Origin: Methylococcales bacterium
GTDB lineage: Bacteria > Pseudomonadota > Gammaproteobacteria > Methylococcales > Methylomonadaceae
Assembly (NCBI GenBank): GCA_003584895.1
Contig: QVQF01000069.1
Location: 1 to 49,345 of the forward strand
Length of the DNA: 49,345 nucleotides
Direction of reading: 5' to 3'
This document shows positions 14,279-25,739 of the stretch, piece after piece; within the stretch, counting starts at the first letter, position 1, and each line of letters begins with the position of its first letter. The position numbers and the translations under genes are program-made. The notes beneath the pieces were generated by a model, which was not told the DNA's origin, did not search any database, and worked only from the letters and a program-made list of their open reading frames with translations.

Positions 14279-14986
14279 TTATAAATAATTAATAATGTTA
14301 TGAATAACGGCTCGGCTTTTTAAGGGCTTACCTTGCAAATATACATCAATGACAGTGCGCATCAATATTTTGGCGTCTATCAATACCTGTGGATCAGTGA
14401 AGTCTCGTCGCTTGATAGCTAATAAAGTATTGCCGACAAAGCGACCACTTAAAGCAGCTATCGGGCCTTGTTCTACTTTAAAGTGATAGTGAGCTAAAGG
14501 CTGTAGTGCTAGGTCTGTATGAAAGTCATATTCTAATTGCAGCCCAAAACCCACGGCATCCATTAGATCAAGTTCAAAAGTACGTAAAGACTGTTCAACG
14601 TTTAACCCTGTCATCAATACCTCTAAACAGTCATGGTAATGAGTAAAGACGTCAGGATGAGGATCGTATTGATGCAAAAAACACCCGACTAACTCATTGA
14701 TATAAAAGCCGCAATACAGAGCCATACCAGGTAAAGGCTTAAAGGCCTGCATTAACTCAACGTCTGTTAAGGTTTTTAACTCCGTCTTACCCAGATAAGA
14801 GAGCGTTAAAGGTATAAAAGGCTGTAGTAAGCCTGCGGTTTTAGATTTTGTTTTTCTAACGCCTTTAGCCAGCAATGACACTCTGCCGTAGTCTCGCGTC
14901 AATACATCTAAAATTAAACTGGTTTCTTTGTATTGACGCTGACTTAATATATAAGCCGGCTGTAAATGAACGACATTAGCCGTCAT
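14279..14986 (-). CDS. recO: recombination mediator RecO
   Basis: The 235-residue protein loads RecA onto SSB-coated DNA together with RecR in the RecFOR gap-repair path. The N-terminal OB fold opens [20 protein letters not shown] and contains [14 protein letters not shown]; a helical C-terminal domain follows. The zinc-finger cysteines of some RecO proteins are absent, as in E. coli. It overlaps era by 11 nt. Confidence 0.94.
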   Translation of the reverse strand: MTANVVHLQPAYILSQRQYKETSLILDVLTRDYGRVSLLAKGVRKTKSKTAGLLQPFIPLTLSYLGKTELKTLTDVELMQAFKPLPGMALYCGFYINELVGCFLHQYDPHPDVFTHYHDCLEVLMTGLNVEQSLRTFELDLMDAVGFGLQLEYDFHTDLALQPLAHYHFKVEQGPIAALSGRFVGNTLLAIKRRDFTDPQVLIDAKILMRTVIDVYLQGKPLKSRAVIHNIINYL

Positions 14987-15860
14987 TAAATCCTAAGCTT
15001 TGCAGGGCGCGCTCACTGTCTGACCAGCCTTTTTTAACTTTAACCCAAAGCTGTAAATAAACTTTTTTAGCGATGAGCTTTTCTATATCAAATCGTGCAT
15101 CCGTACCAACTTTTTTCAGCATTTCACCTTGAGTACCAATGACTATGTTTTTCTGAGTTAAGCGTTCGACCCAGATAATGGCATAGATTTTAGTGATACC
15201 CGGTAGCTCTTCGTAACGTTCAATTTCGACGGTTAAGGCATAAGGCAGTTCATCACCTAAGCGTCTAGTTAGTTTTTCTCTGACGATTTCAGCAGCTAAA
15301 AAACGCTCTGGCCTATCAGTAACTTGATCTTCTGGATAAATTAAATCGCTTTCAGGCAATAGCGACATAATTAAGGTTTCTAGCTGATCCAGATTCGTTC
15401 TTTTTAAGGCTGAAATAGGTACTAAATGCTCAAAAGGGAAGCGATGCTGAGCTTCGGCAAAAAAGGCTAAAATAGCATCCTTATCTTTAACCTTATCGAC
15501 TTTATTGACCGCTAAGATGACCGGTAAACCGGCTTGTTCTAGCTTTTTAAAGATGACTTCATCATATTCATGCCAAGACAAACCATCAATTAACCAAACG
15601 ATGACATCTACGCCTAGTAAGGTGGTTTCTGCTGTACGGTTTAAATAGCGGTTTAAGGCGCGTTTTTCACTATTATGCATACCTGGCGTATCCATATAGA
15701 TCGCTTGTCCAGCTTCAGTGGTATTAATACCTAGAATTCGATGTCTAGTGGTTTGCGGTTTACGAGAAGTAATGCTGATTTTTTGTTTCAGCAAATGATT
15801 CATCAGCGTTGACTTACCGACATTTGGACGCCCTATCAGCGCTATAAAACCACAATTCAT
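14976..15860 (-). CDS. era: GTPase Era
   Basis: The 294-residue GTPase couples 30S assembly to 16S rRNA 3'-end maturation. G1 is GRPNVGKST at residues 10-18, G3 is DTPGMH, and G4 is NKVD. A C-terminal KH domain with VIGTQGEMLKKVG binds the rRNA tail. The start overlaps rnc by 4 nt, tying its synthesis to RNase III. Confidence 0.97.
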   Translation of the reverse strand: MNCGFIALIGRPNVGKSTLMNHLLKQKISITSRKPQTTRHRILGINTTEAGQAIYMDTPGMHNSEKRALNRYLNRTAETTLLGVDVIVWLIDGLSWHEYDEVIFKKLEQAGLPVILAVNKVDKVKDKDAILAFFAEAQHRFPFEHLVPISALKRTNLDQLETLIMSLLPESDLIYPEDQVTDRPERFLAAEIVREKLTRRLGDELPYALTVEIERYEELPGITKIYAIIWVERLTQKNIVIGTQGEMLKKVGTDARFDIEKLIAKKVYLQLWVKVKKGWSDSERALQSLGFNDG

Positions 15861-16540
15861 TTATTTTCCTTATTTAAAAGTTGGAGCATAAGTTCTGCAG
15901 CTGATTGCTCAGCTCGTTTTCTGGAGATTCCGGTTCCTACGCACTCATCTTTAATTAAAGAAATGGTACATTTAACCTTAAACATTTGTTCATGGGCTAA
16001 ACCTGACATGGTTATCAAAGTATAGTCTGGTAAGCTCATTTTTTTGGATTGCATTAATTCTTGCAATTGAGTTTTTGGATCTTTTTGCCAATTTTCCAAT
16101 GACAAGCTTTCTAGTTGCTCTGCAAATAATTGCTCTATCCATTGCTGACAGATGGCTATGCCTTGATCTTTAAATAAGGCACCCATAATGGCTTCCATGG
16201 CATCCGATAAAATTGAATCGCGGCGAAAGCCACCACTTTTTAATTCACCTGAGCCCAGCAATAGATAATCGCCGATTTGATGTTTTCTAGCCAACTCAGC
16301 TAATGATCTCTGATTAACTAAGCTAGCCCGCAGTCGGCTTAAAACGCCTTCGGGCGCTTCTGGAAATAGCTCATATAATTTTTGTGCGATCACGAAGCCT
16401 AAAATGGAATCGCCTAGAAACTCCAAGCGTTCATTATTATTAGAACTTGCGCTACGATGAGTTAATGCCATAGTGAACATATTTGGATTATTAAAGCTTA
16501 ATCCCAATTTCTTACATAGCTCATTGGGCTTTTTTATCAC
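15857..16540 (-). CDS. rnc: ribonuclease III
   Basis: The 227-residue double-strand-specific RNase processes rRNA precursors and regulatory RNA duplexes. The signature ERLEFLGDS is at residues 37-45, and SDAMEAIMGALFKD supplies the second acidic pair. The double-stranded RNA-binding domain (KTQLQELMQSKKMSLPDY onwards) spans about 153-222. It lies about 97 nt after lepB in the same operon. Confidence 0.97.
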   Translation of the reverse strand: MIKKPNELCKKLGLSFNNPNMFTMALTHRSASSNNNERLEFLGDSILGFVIAQKLYELFPEAPEGVLSRLRASLVNQRSLAELARKHQIGDYLLLGSGELKSGGFRRDSILSDAMEAIMGALFKDQGIAICQQWIEQLFAEQLESLSLENWQKDPKTQLQELMQSKKMSLPDYTLITMSGLAHEQMFKVKCTISLIKDECVGTGISRKRAEQSAAELMLQLLNKENK

Positions 16541-16636
16541 GCTACCCCCACGCCATCATTCATTAACACTTTAAATCCATGTCCTTGTTTGTTAATAATA
16601 ACCATCAACATAAATCAAAGTCCTGTCTTTTATTCA

Positions 16637-17413
16637 TCACTTCAATACAGTGCCGATACGGCTAAAACCGATTCCTTTATCTTGCCAATCCCAACTCATC
16701 CAAATAAAGAAGGCTTTACCGACTAAGTTAGCTTCCGGCACATAACCCCAGTAACGACTGTCATTACTGTTATCTCTGTTGTCGCCCATGACGAAATAAC
16801 TACCTTCTGGTACAACATGGGAAAACTCTACACTAGAAATGCCATTTCTAATCAAAACACTGTGCTCAATGCCCGTTAAATCTTCAAGTAATTCTTCTGC
16901 GCCAGTCATATCTTCGCCTTGACCTACACCTTGATAACGTCCCATAGAAACTTGTTTAACAGGTACATCGTTAACCGTCAGCTGTTTATTTTTATAAACC
17001 ACCTTATCGCCGGGCAGACCGATGACACGCTTAATATAATCAATAGAAGGTTCTTTAGGAAAGCGAAACACAACAATATCGCCGCGCTGCGGCTCGTTCA
17101 TCGCTATTACTTTTTTATTGATAACAGGCAATCTAATGCCATACGTAAATTTATTAACTAGAATAAAATCGCCTACCAATAAAGTGGGCATCATTGAACC
17201 TGAAGGTATTCTAAATGGCTCAGCGATAAAAGACCTTAACATCAGCACTATTAATACTATCGGAAAAAATGAACGTGCATATTCAACTAATACGGGTTCA
17301 TGTTTCACATCGAAGGCTTGGCCTTGCGATTTAAGAAATAATAAATAACTGCCCCAGATAATTCCAGTAATTACAGTCGCTAGTAACAAATAAAACGAAA
17401 AATCAAAATCCAT
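16637..17413 (-). CDS. lepB: signal peptidase I
   Basis: The inner-membrane serine protease removes signal peptides from exported proteins. Two N-terminal membrane segments precede the catalytic site RIPSGSMMPTL, with nucleophile S73, and DYIKRVIGLPGD, with general base K128 (numbering from the ATG). MGDNRDNSNDSRYWG near the C-terminus is box E. The frame can extend to a TTG at 17437, but the ATG at 17413 begins MDFDFSFYLL directly before the first helix and is preferred. The gene follows lepA, as usual. Confidence 0.95.
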   Translation of the reverse strand: MDFDFSFYLLLATVITGIIWGSYLLFLKSQGQAFDVKHEPVLVEYARSFFPIVLIVLMLRSFIAEPFRIPSGSMMPTLLVGDFILVNKFTYGIRLPVINKKVIAMNEPQRGDIVVFRFPKEPSIDYIKRVIGLPGDKVVYKNKQLTVNDVPVKQVSMGRYQGVGQGEDMTGAEELLEDLTGIEHSVLIRNGISSVEFSHVVPEGSYFVMGDNRDNSNDSRYWGYVPEANLVGKAFFIWMSWDWQDKGIGFSRIGTVLK

Positions 17414-17503
17414 AATATATTTACAATGTTGAGGCAATCCAATGATTGCTAATGTTTGGAGTTATTGAGCAGTAAGATCATGATCCTGCACCTTACTGAA
17501 GCT

Positions 17504-19303
17504 TTAATCTTTATTAAGTTGTAAAACAGCTAAGAAAGCTTCTTGAGGAATTTCAATATTCCCTACTTGTTTCATACGCTTTTTACCGGCTTTCTGTTTT
17601 TCTAGTAGTTTTTTCTTACGACTAATATCGCCACCGTAACATTTGGCAATAACATTCTTACGCATAGCTTTAACTGTAGAACGCGCGATCACTTTAGAAC
17701 CGATAGCCGCTTGTATAGCCACTTCATACATTTGCCTTGGAATGAGATCTTTCATTTTTTCTACTAGATCACGCCCCCGATTATTGCTTAAATCTCTATG
17801 GACAATAATTGATAAAGCATCGACTTTTTCGGCATTAATCAGTACATCCAATTTCACTAAGTCTGCCGGTTGAAAACGCAAAAATTCATAATCAAAGGAA
17901 GCAAAGCCACGACTCACTGATTTTAATCGATCAAAGAAATCTAACACCACTTCACTTAAGGGCATTTCATAATGCAAGGACACTTGCCTACCCACATACT
18001 GCATATCTTTTTGTACGCCGCGTTTCTCAATACACAAAGAAATAACTGCGCCCAAATAAATCTGCGGCACTAAAATATTGGCACGTATGATAGGTTCGCG
18101 AATTTCTTTAACAATACCGCCGTCAGGTAATTTTGCTGGGTTATCAACCATTAAAATTTGATCGGTTTGAGTGATGACTTCATAAACAACCGTGGGCGCA
18201 GTAGTAATCAAATCGACGTCATATTCTCTTTCTAAACGCTCTTGCACAATTTCCATGTGCAACATGCCGAGAAAACCGCAACGAAAACCAAAACCTAAAG
18301 CCTGCGAGGTTTCTGGTTCAAATTGTAAGGCCGCATCATTAAGATTTAATTTATTAAGCGCTTCTCTTAAATCTTCGTAATCATCGGAACTAACAGGATA
18401 CAAGCCAGCAAAAACACGGGGTTGCACACGCTGGAAGCCGGTAAGCTGTTCTGTTGCTGGTTTATCTGTCCAAGTGATGGTATCGCCGACTGGAGCACCG
18501 AAAATATCTTTAATGCCGGCTACGACATAACCCACTTCACCAGTATTTAAAATATCTTTTTCTAAACGTTTAGGTGTAAAAACCCCAACTTTTTCGGCAA
18601 TGAATGATTTGCCGGTGGACATAATAGTAATCTTTTGTTTTTTGCGAATACTGCCGTGCATAATTCTGACTAACGACACCACGCCCAAATAACTATCAAA
18701 CCATGAGTCAATAATTAATGCTTGCAAAGGACCATCGATATCGCCTTCCGGTGGCGGCACTTTAATGACTAATTGTTCAAGTACATCCTGTACACCCACG
18801 CCGGTTTTAGCACTGATCATTAAGGCTTCGTCTGCTGAAATACCAATGACTTCTTCAATTTCAGCCAATACGCGCTCAGGCTCGGCAGACGGCAAATCGA
18901 TTTTATTCAGTACTGGTACAACTTCAAGTCCCTGCTCTATCGCTGTATAACAATTAGCCACACTTTGAGCTTCTACACCTTGCGCAGCATCAACGACTAA
19001 TAGCGCGCCTTCACAAGCAGCTAATGATCTAGAAACTTCATAAGAAAAATCAACATGGCCTGGCGTATCAATAAAATTAAGCTGATAGGTTTCACCATCT
19101 TTTGCTTTAAAGTCTAAGGTAACACTTTGGGCTTTAATGGTAATGCCGCGCTCTTTCTCAATATCCATGGTATCAAGTACTTGTGCTGACATTTCTCTAG
19201 CACTTAAGCCGCCGCAGATTTGAATAAATCGATCTGCAAGTGTTGATTTACCATGATCGATATGCGCGATAATGGAGAAGTTTCTGATATGTTTTAAATC
19301 CAC
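17504..19303 (-). CDS. lepA: elongation factor 4 (LepA)
   Basis: The 599-residue ribosomal GTPase has G1 AHIDHGKS at residues 13-20, G3 DTPGH and G4 NKID. The EF-G-like domains and the LepA-specific C-terminal domain follow ([20 protein letters not shown] and [18 protein letters not shown]). Length fits E. coli LepA (599). It acts on stalled or newly initiating ribosomes under ionic stress. It is the first gene of the operon running to pdxJ, so promoter sequences should lie in 19304-19420. Confidence 0.98.
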   Translation of the reverse strand: MDLKHIRNFSIIAHIDHGKSTLADRFIQICGGLSAREMSAQVLDTMDIEKERGITIKAQSVTLDFKAKDGETYQLNFIDTPGHVDFSYEVSRSLAACEGALLVVDAAQGVEAQSVANCYTAIEQGLEVVPVLNKIDLPSAEPERVLAEIEEVIGISADEALMISAKTGVGVQDVLEQLVIKVPPPEGDIDGPLQALIIDSWFDSYLGVVSLVRIMHGSIRKKQKITIMSTGKSFIAEKVGVFTPKRLEKDILNTGEVGYVVAGIKDIFGAPVGDTITWTDKPATEQLTGFQRVQPRVFAGLYPVSSDDYEDLREALNKLNLNDAALQFEPETSQALGFGFRCGFLGMLHMEIVQERLEREYDVDLITTAPTVVYEVITQTDQILMVDNPAKLPDGGIVKEIREPIIRANILVPQIYLGAVISLCIEKRGVQKDMQYVGRQVSLHYEMPLSEVVLDFFDRLKSVSRGFASFDYEFLRFQPADLVKLDVLINAEKVDALSIIVHRDLSNNRGRDLVEKMKDLIPRQMYEVAIQAAIGSKVIARSTVKAMRKNVIAKCYGGDISRKKKLLEKQKAGKKRMKQVGNIEIPQEAFLAVLQLNKD

Positions 19304-19697
19304 GATGTTTTAACTAAATAATGAGGTGGTTAAGGCGTTATTGCTTTTGCACTTACGGCAAGGATTGCCATCCAGAAATGCTAAATTGCGCAATTGTAAC
19401 AGATTTATACTGATGATCAGTCTAGTTTATCCAGAAAAACCCTAATGCACCTATATAAGACCTTTCTAAGGCTAGCCATAAAACGGAGCTATAAATAATT
19501 CTCTGTAACGGTCACTTTTTAAAATCCGATATTAGCAATGAGATGAATAAATATAGCTCAGCTGACTAACCGTCAATGGCCTAATACAGACCTAATCATT
19601 ACTAATAGTATGGCAGTTAGTTTCTTTGGTGTTATTGTTACAGTCACCAAATAGCAACAATGACCTATCATCATTTAATCTCAGAGTTAAAGCACAT
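19304..19697. other. intergenic region between divergent lepA and the MgtC-like gene
   Basis: This 394-bp AT-rich stretch separates divergent genes. I see no tRNA, no strong hairpin with a T-tract and no convincing coding frame. The 5' part of the MgtC-like frame (from a TTG at 19626) is open but unlikely to be translated. It must hold the lepA and MgtC-like promoters, but no consensus pair stands out. Confidence 0.5.
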
Positions 19698-20960
19698 ATG
19701 TTAATAGAATTTTATAGCGGTATTCCGCCCCTGCTGTTGCAATTTATTATGACAGTGGCTTTTTCTTTTGTAGTGGGTCTTGAGTTTCGCAGCTACCATT
19801 ACACTAATAACTACAAGCTACACTTTGGCAGCACTCGCACCTTTGTACTTATTGGTTTATTAGGCTTTATTTTATACGCGCTAGACCCAAGCCGACTCTT
19901 GTTTGCTACAGGCTTAGTGCTATTAGGTGCTTTACTATTAGTTTTCTACTGGCGCTTATCGGCAGAAAGATTATTTTCGATGTTTAGTACCTTATTTGCG
20001 CTACTGATCTATTTAATAGGCCCTATTGCTAGCATCTTCCCTAATTGGTTTTTAGTACTTTTTATTGTGGTACTAATTTTATTACTCGGCGAAAAACCAC
20101 TGATTCATCGCATCTCTGAACAACTAGCCAATGAAGAAATCGTCACCTTAGCTAAATTTTTAATTATTTCTAGTGTCATTCTGCCATTGTTACCTGATCA
20201 ACAGATCGCGCCTATGCTACCCGTTACCTATTACCGAGTATGGTTGGCGGTGATTATCGTATCGGGTTTCTCTTACTTTAGTTACTTGATAAACACTTAT
20301 ATTTTTAAAAGCCGCAGTATGTTAATTACCGGTCTTTTAGGTGGATTATATTCCAGCACCGCGGCCACCGTAGTCATTGCTCGTCGTGCTCATGGCCTGA
20401 ATGCCTTATCCGCACGTACAGTTTCGTCAGCACTCATTATGGCAACTACCATGATGTATCTGCGTTTGTTAGCCATTATTTTTGTATTCAATCGTCATGT
20501 TGCAGCAGAGCTATTAGTTCCTTTTAGCTTTGCCGTTGCTTTATCCATCATGGTAATTATTGCCTTACTCACTATTAAAAATAACGCAGTTGAAGCTAAA
20601 AATATCAGCGAAGTAAAAAACCCGCTAGAATTATCTACCGCCATACTCTTTGCGTTATTTTTTATGCTATTTGCCTTTTTAACGCAATATGTAACTAGCA
20701 ATTTTGGCAGTCACGGCCTTAAATCTCTGGCTATTATTGTCGGATTTACCGACATTGATCCTTTCATTCTTTCCTTACTCAGCGGTAAATTTATTGTTTC
20801 GAATAGCGACTTAGTTTCCGCCATTATCTTAGCTAGCGGGAGCAATAATTTACTAAAAGGCGCATATGCAGTGGCTTTGGCAAGAAATAAATCAGTAGGC
20901 TTAGCTGCTGCTTGGTTAGTGTTCTTATTCATTGCTTCAATCGCATACGTTTATATTTAA
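19698..20960 (+). CDS. MgtC/SapB family membrane protein with DUF4010
   Basis: The 420-residue protein has about a dozen hydrophobic helices. The N-terminal part (FVVGLEFRSYHYTNNYKLHF, then STRTFVLIGLLGFILY) has the VGLExR and GxRTF marks of the MgtC/SapB fold. The C-terminal part fits DUF4010: GLLGGLYSSTAATVVIARRA, then IIVGFTDIDPFILSL. The frame extends 24 codons upstream to a TTG; the ATG at 19698 is chosen because it directly precedes the first helix. The function of this branch is unknown; MgtC relatives influence magnesium and ATP homeostasis. Confidence 0.82.
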   Translation: MLIEFYSGIPPLLLQFIMTVAFSFVVGLEFRSYHYTNNYKLHFGSTRTFVLIGLLGFILYALDPSRLLFATGLVLLGALLLVFYWRLSAERLFSMFSTLFALLIYLIGPIASIFPNWFLVLFIVVLILLLGEKPLIHRISEQLANEEIVTLAKFLIISSVILPLLPDQQIAPMLPVTYYRVWLAVIIVSGFSYFSYLINTYIFKSRSMLITGLLGGLYSSTAATVVIARRAHGLNALSARTVSSALIMATTMMYLRLLAIIFVFNRHVAAELLVPFSFAVALSIMVIIALLTIKNNAVEAKNISEVKNPLELSTAILFALFFMLFAFLTQYVTSNFGSHGLKSLAIIVGFTDIDPFILSLLSGKFIVSNSDLVSAIILASGSNNLLKGAYAVALARNKSVGLAAAWLVFLFIASIAYVYI

Positions 20961-20997
20961 ACGAACTTATTAATATCACCCTGAAGGAATGGCCGGA

Positions 20998-21345
20998 ATG
21001 AAAACTCAAGGCAATCACAAATTAATTACCAAAGTACTCATCGTAGGCTTGGCTATCGCAATAGGCAGTTATTTGTTTCATCCTGACGTAGGACAATTTA
21101 GTTTGATGTGGAATGGTGAACCGGTCGCAACACCATGGTTACGTTTTGCAGCACTACCGACTGTATTAGTAATTATGTTAATAACAGGCCTGTTAATGGT
21201 TCTGTTATTTTTAGGGGTAGGAGTATTTCTGTTTATAGGCGCAGTATTTTTTGCCTTACTAGGGATATTTATTATTGTGCCGTTTTTCTGGCCTATATTG
21301 CTGATGATATTTTTATTGATGGCTGTGCTGTCATTGCTAGGTTAG
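20998..21345 (+). CDS. small polytopic membrane protein, unknown
   Basis: About 115 residues, with a hydrophobic helix near residues 10-27 and two or three more in the Gly/Leu/Ile-rich C-terminal half. An ATG at 20989 is also in frame, but AAGGA abuts it directly. The same AAGGA lies about 10 nt before the ATG at 20998, which is therefore preferred. It starts 37 nt after the DUF4010 gene and is probably co-transcribed. The family is not recognised. Confidence 0.55.
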   Translation: MKTQGNHKLITKVLIVGLAIAIGSYLFHPDVGQFSLMWNGEPVATPWLRFAALPTVLVIMLITGLLMVLLFLGVGVFLFIGAVFFALLGIFIIVPFFWPILLMIFLLMAVLSLLG

Positions 21346-21382
21346 AAACAGATTATCAACTTAAGACTGTGTTATGTGAATA

Positions 21383-21419
21383 GTGGGTCGGGCGACGATA
21401 AAGCTGTCACCCGACCTAC
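21383..21419. repeat. REP-like hairpin at a convergent gene end
   Basis: A 14-bp stem runs GTGGGTCGGGCGAC (21383-21396) against GTCACCCGACCTAC (21406-21419) with a 9-nt loop and two wobble pairs. The outer arms (GTAGGTCGGG-type) match those of 5756-5829. It lies between the small membrane protein and alaS, which converge, and probably ends both transcripts. Confidence 0.75.
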
Positions 21420-21423
21420 GCGA

Positions 21424-24033
21424 CTATCCCAACTGTTCTTGTACCCAAGCTGAAACACCCGCTAATGCGGCATCCAAATTATTAGGCTCATTGCCTCCTG
21501 CCATCGCTAAATCCGGTTTACCACCGCCTTTACCGCCTACTTGTGTGGCAACAAAATTAACTAAATCACCGGCTTTAATATGGGCCATTTTATCTTTAGA
21601 GACACCAGCTACTAAATTAACCTTTTCACCCTCAACGACGGCTAAAACAATGGCACAACTACCCAACTTGTTTTTCAGTTGTTCAGCCATCTCACGCAAA
21701 GATTTAGCCTCTACGCCATCAAGCTTAACCGCCAATACTTTGATACCAGCCACATCGATTGCCTGAGCACCCAATTCGTCACCAGCAGAACTGGCTAGTT
21801 TTGAGTTTAAGCGTTCCAGTTGTTTTTCTAATGTGCGAGTTTTTTCTAACAGTTGTTCGACTTTTTCAGCTGTTTTTTCGGGCGCGCTTTTTAATAAGCC
21901 AGCAATTTTATTCAAGGCTTTATCACGATTAGCTATCCAATCGATACAGCCTGCTCCGGTTACTGCTTCTATACGCCTAACACCTGCAGCAACACCCGTT
22001 TCACTGATGATTTTAAAACAACCAATGTCCCCTGCCCGCACCACATGCGTACCACCACAAAGCTCAGTTGAAAACTCACCTATTTTTAATACCCGAACTT
22101 CAGCGCCATATTTTTCGCCAAACAAGGCCATAGCACCGGCTTGCACGGCATCCTCTTTAGCCATGATTTCTGAGCTTACCGAATTATTAATCCGGACTTG
22201 TTCATTAACCAGACGCTCAAGCACTTCAATTTCTTCTGGCGTCACAGGCTCAAAATGGGCAAAGTCAAAGCGTAAACGTTCAGTATTGACCAAAGAACCT
22301 TTTTGACTGACATGCTCACCTAAAGTCTGTCTTAAAGCCGCATGTAATAAATGTGTAGCTGAATGATTGAGCTCGGTGGCAACTCTATCTACTTTGTTAA
22401 CACTAGCGGTGCATGCTTGTCCTGTAGTCAAAGTGCCTGACAGCACCTTACCTTTATGTAAAAACAATGTACCTGCTTGCTTTTGAGTATCCTTGACATC
22501 AAACACAGCATTTGTCGCAGTAATTTGTCCGCTATCGCCAATTTGACCACCGGACTCAGCATAGAAAGGTGTTTTATCTAAAACGACTAAGCCTTCTTCA
22601 CCAGCTAATAAACTATCGACCGACTGCCCCTGTTTATATAAAGCGACAATCTGCACTTGATCATCCAAATGCTCGTAACCAGTAAATTCAGTCTGACTAT
22701 CTAGTTTGATATCTTGATCATAATCCGCACCAAAACTGCTAGCAGAGCGCGCTCTTTCTCGCTGTGCGTTCATAGCGACTTCAAAGCCAGCATGATCTAC
22801 TGTCAGCTGGTTTTCACGAGCAAAATCAGCGGTTAAATCAACGGGGAAGCCATACGTATCATAAAGTTGGAAGACTGTTTCGCCAGGAATGACTGTGCCT
22901 TGCATTTTAGCGACACAAGCTTCCAGTATTTTCATACCTTGCCCTAGTGTTTCTGCAAAACGTTCTTCTTCTTTCTTTAAGATTCGCTCAACGTTTGCTT
23001 GTGCGGCCTTAAGCTCAGGAAAAGCCACGCCCATTTCTATGGCTAGCGGCGCTACCAATTTATAAAAGAAAACCCCATGAATACCGAGACGATAACCGTG
23101 GCGAATAGCACGGCGAATAATCCGACGTAACACATAACCTCTACCTTCATTAGAAGGCATGACGCCATCAGCCACCATAAAGGAACAAGACCGAATGTGA
23201 TCGGCAATGACTCGTAAAGAACTTAGCGTTAAATCGGTTGTACCCACCAATTCTGCCGCAGCTTTTAATACGGGTTGAAATAAATCAATTTCATAATTGT
23301 TATGCACACCTTGCAATACGGCGCTAATTCGCTCTAACCCCATACCAGTATCAACAGACGGCTTAGGCAGTGGCGTTAAAGTACCATCCGCAGCACGGTC
23401 ATATTGCATAAATACCAGATTCCAGACTTCAATATATCTATCACCGTCTTCTTCTGGGGTACCCGGAGGACCGCCAGGAATATCCTCGCCATGATCATAG
23501 AATATTTCAGTACAAGGACCACAGGGACCTACATCACCCATTGACCAAAAATTATCCTTTGCGCCTATTCTTGATAATCGATTTGGAGATACGCCTACTT
23601 CATTAATCCAGATAGCTTCGGCTTCAGGATCTTCATCAAAAACCGTGACCCATAATTTCTCAGCGGGGATGCCTAATTCTTTAGTTAAAAAATCCCACGC
23701 ATAATGAATGGCGTCTTTTTTAAAGTAATCGCCAAAGCTGAAATTACCCAGCATTTCAAAAAAAGTATGATGTCTTGCGGTATAACCCACATTCTCTAAA
23801 TCATTATGCTTACCGCCCGCTCTAACACAACGCTGCGAAGTCACTGCCTTATTGAAATCGCGCTGTTCCCGACCTAAAAATACGTCCTTGAACTGCACCA
23901 TGCCGGCATTAGTAAATAATAAAGTCGGGTCATTTCCCGGAACCAATGAGCTTGAAGGCTCAATTGAATGTCCGCGTTGATGAAAGAACTCCAAAAAGGC
24001 GGTGCGCAACTCAGCGCTAGTCATTTTTTTCAT
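21424..24033 (-). CDS. alaS: alanyl-tRNA synthetase
   Basis: The class II synthetase charges tRNA-Ala and edits mischarged Ser and Gly. The aminoacylation domain opens [20 protein letters not shown] and contains [15 protein letters not shown]. The editing domain has [11 protein letters not shown] and [13 protein letters not shown], the zinc ligands. The C-terminal DHHA1 domain has [15 protein letters not shown]. The open frame begins with a GTG at 24069; the ATG at 24033 (MKKMTSAEL, 869 residues) fits known N-termini better, and an ATG at 24024 is also possible. It follows recX, a common gammaproteobacterial order (recA-recX-alaS). Confidence 0.97.
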   Translation of the reverse strand: MKKMTSAELRTAFLEFFHQRGHSIEPSSSLVPGNDPTLLFTNAGMVQFKDVFLGREQRDFNKAVTSQRCVRAGGKHNDLENVGYTARHHTFFEMLGNFSFGDYFKKDAIHYAWDFLTKELGIPAEKLWVTVFDEDPEAEAIWINEVGVSPNRLSRIGAKDNFWSMGDVGPCGPCTEIFYDHGEDIPGGPPGTPEEDGDRYIEVWNLVFMQYDRAADGTLTPLPKPSVDTGMGLERISAVLQGVHNNYEIDLFQPVLKAAAELVGTTDLTLSSLRVIADHIRSCSFMVADGVMPSNEGRGYVLRRIIRRAIRHGYRLGIHGVFFYKLVAPLAIEMGVAFPELKAAQANVERILKKEEERFAETLGQGMKILEACVAKMQGTVIPGETVFQLYDTYGFPVDLTADFARENQLTVDHAGFEVAMNAQRERARSASSFGADYDQDIKLDSQTEFTGYEHLDDQVQIVALYKQGQSVDSLLAGEEGLVVLDKTPFYAESGGQIGDSGQITATNAVFDVKDTQKQAGTLFLHKGKVLSGTLTTGQACTASVNKVDRVATELNHSATHLLHAALRQTLGEHVSQKGSLVNTERLRFDFAHFEPVTPEEIEVLERLVNEQVRINNSVSSEIMAKEDAVQAGAMALFGEKYGAEVRVLKIGEFSTELCGGTHVVRAGDIGCFKIISETGVAAGVRRIEAVTGAGCIDWIANRDKALNKIAGLLKSAPEKTAEKVEQLLEKTRTLEKQLERLNSKLASSAGDELGAQAIDVAGIKVLAVKLDGVEAKSLREMAEQLKNKLGSCAIVLAVVEGEKVNLVAGVSKDKMAHIKAGDLVNFVATQVGGKGGGKPDLAMAGGNEPNNLDAALAGVSAWVQEQLG

Positions 24034-24070
24034 GGTATCTGTGATTTTAAAAAGATGCTTTAAGTGCACC

Positions 24071-24550
24071 CTAGAATTTAATATTTAAATGATCAAATAA
24101 AGTACTTATCATCGTGCTGGAAAAACCGCGTTGCATTAAAAACCGACTGCGTTTTGCCCATTCATTTCGATCTAATACTGAAGCTTGTTTATATTTTTTA
24201 CTATAAACCTGCTCCAGAAGATCCATCCAACTACCTACTGTTTGCTGAGCAACATCACCAACATTAAAACCATCAATGTTATTTTTACGAAGCTCATAGC
24301 TAATCCAAACTGGGCCATAGCCTTTATTAATACGGTATCTGGTAAAGCTTTCCGCATAACGGGTATCACTTTGCCAACCTTGCACAGCCAACTCATCAAT
24401 AACAATGACTATATCATCACTGCCCCAACCCTTTAGCAATGATTTATTAAGCAATTCTTTTTGGCTATGCTCCCTACGCACTAACAAGCTCAAGCAATAG
24501 TCTTTGATGGACTTTAGGTCACTACTTTGTATCGCTTGGTCTTCATTCAT
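24071..24550 (-). CDS. recX: RecA regulator RecX
   Basis: The 159-residue protein made of three-helix repeats inhibits RecA filament growth. The [20 protein letters not shown] start and the [20 protein letters not shown] middle are typical RecX repeats. It lies 32 nt after recA and just before alaS, and is probably made by read-through of the recA message. Confidence 0.94.
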   Translation of the reverse strand: MNEDQAIQSSDLKSIKDYCLSLLVRREHSQKELLNKSLLKGWGSDDIVIVIDELAVQGWQSDTRYAESFTRYRINKGYGPVWISYELRKNNIDGFNVGDVAQQTVGSWMDLLEQVYSKKYKQASVLDRNEWAKRSRFLMQRGFSSTMISTLFDHLNIKF

Positions 24551-24582
24551 ACTAGAGAAAAAAACAAAAAAAGTCTCTGATC

Positions 24583-25611
24583 TTAAATATCATCCTCAGG
24601 AACTTCAGTGACAGGCGCAACCTTCTTGAACGCTTCTGCTCTTATTTTAGCTTCAATTTCTTTAGCTTTTTCAGGATTTTCTTTTAAGAACAGCTTTACA
24701 TTTTCTTTGCCTTGGCCGATTTTATCATCCCCGTAGCTATACCAAGAACCGGCTTTTTGAATAAAGCCATAGGTCACACCCAAATCAACTACTTCACCTA
24801 AAAAGGAAATGCCTTCGCCGTACAAAATCTCAAACTCAGCTTGTCTAAAAGGCGGCGCGACTTTGTTTTTAACGACCTTTACTCGGGTTTCATTACCGAT
24901 AATTTCATCACCTTTTTTTACCGCACCAATGCGACGAATATCCAATCGAACTGAAGCATAAAACTTAAGCGCATTACCGCCGGTAGTGGTTTCAGGACTA
25001 CCGAACATCACGCCAATTTTCATACGTATCTGGTTAATAAAAATAACGAGAGTATTGGAGCGTTTAATATTACCGGTTAGTTTTCTTAAAGCCTGTGACA
25101 TCAAGCGCGCTTGCAAGCCCATATGGGAATCGCCCATATCGCCTTCAATTTCAGCTTTAGGCGTTAATGCAGCAACCGAATCAATAACAATGACATCAAC
25201 TGCACCTGAGCGCACTAGCATATCGGTTATTTCTAAGGCTTGTTCGCCAGTATCAGGTTGCGAAACCAGCAATTCATCAACATTAACGCCAATCTTTTCA
25301 GCATAACCTGGATCCAAAGCATGTTCTGCATCAACAAAAGCGGCTGTGCCACCTAATTTCTGCATCTCGGCAATAACTTGTAAGGTTAAGGTCGTTTTAC
25401 CTGATGATTCAGGGCCATAAATTTCAATGACACGACCACGCGGTAAACCACCACAACCCAGAGCAATATCTAATCCCAAAGAGCCGGTAGATACGACATC
25501 AATATCACGAGAAGCGGTTACATCACCCATGCGCATGACTGAGCCTTTACCAAACTGCTTCTCAATCTGCATCAGAGCTGCGCCTAATGCCTTCTTTTTG
25601 TTCTCATCCAT
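24583..25611 (-). CDS. recA: recombinase RecA
   Basis: The 342-residue ATPase forms filaments on single-stranded DNA for strand exchange and LexA cleavage. Walker A GPESSGKT is at residues 66-73, Walker [13 protein letters not shown] near 140-151, and loop L2 has [13 protein letters not shown]. The acidic C-terminal tail (VTEVPEDDI) is present. No canonical CTGT-N8-ACAG LexA box is visible in the 128-nt upstream gap. Confidence 0.98.
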   Translation of the reverse strand: MDENKKKALGAALMQIEKQFGKGSVMRMGDVTASRDIDVVSTGSLGLDIALGCGGLPRGRVIEIYGPESSGKTTLTLQVIAEMQKLGGTAAFVDAEHALDPGYAEKIGVNVDELLVSQPDTGEQALEITDMLVRSGAVDVIVIDSVAALTPKAEIEGDMGDSHMGLQARLMSQALRKLTGNIKRSNTLVIFINQIRMKIGVMFGSPETTTGGNALKFYASVRLDIRRIGAVKKGDEIIGNETRVKVVKNKVAPPFRQAEFEILYGEGISFLGEVVDLGVTYGFIQKAGSWYSYGDDKIGQGKENVKLFLKENPEKAKEIEAKIRAEAFKKVAPVTEVPEDDI

Positions 25612-25739
25612 TATTATTGCCCTGTTGATTCAAAATATATTAACTATCTAAACTAATGGCTTCATTATCACATAGACATAGCTGTACTAATAGCGCCAAG
25701 TTAATGAGGACTTTCGCTAACGCATTCTAAATATTCCAT

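Noticed and set aside
21833-22306. 157-codon plus-strand frame within alaS
   Set aside because: It lies antisense to conserved alaS domains, has no ribosome-binding site and no recognisable motifs; it is a shadow of alaS codon use.
24986-25306. 106-codon plus-strand frame within recA
   Set aside because: Antisense to the conserved RecA core; no start signals and composition typical of a reverse-strand shadow.
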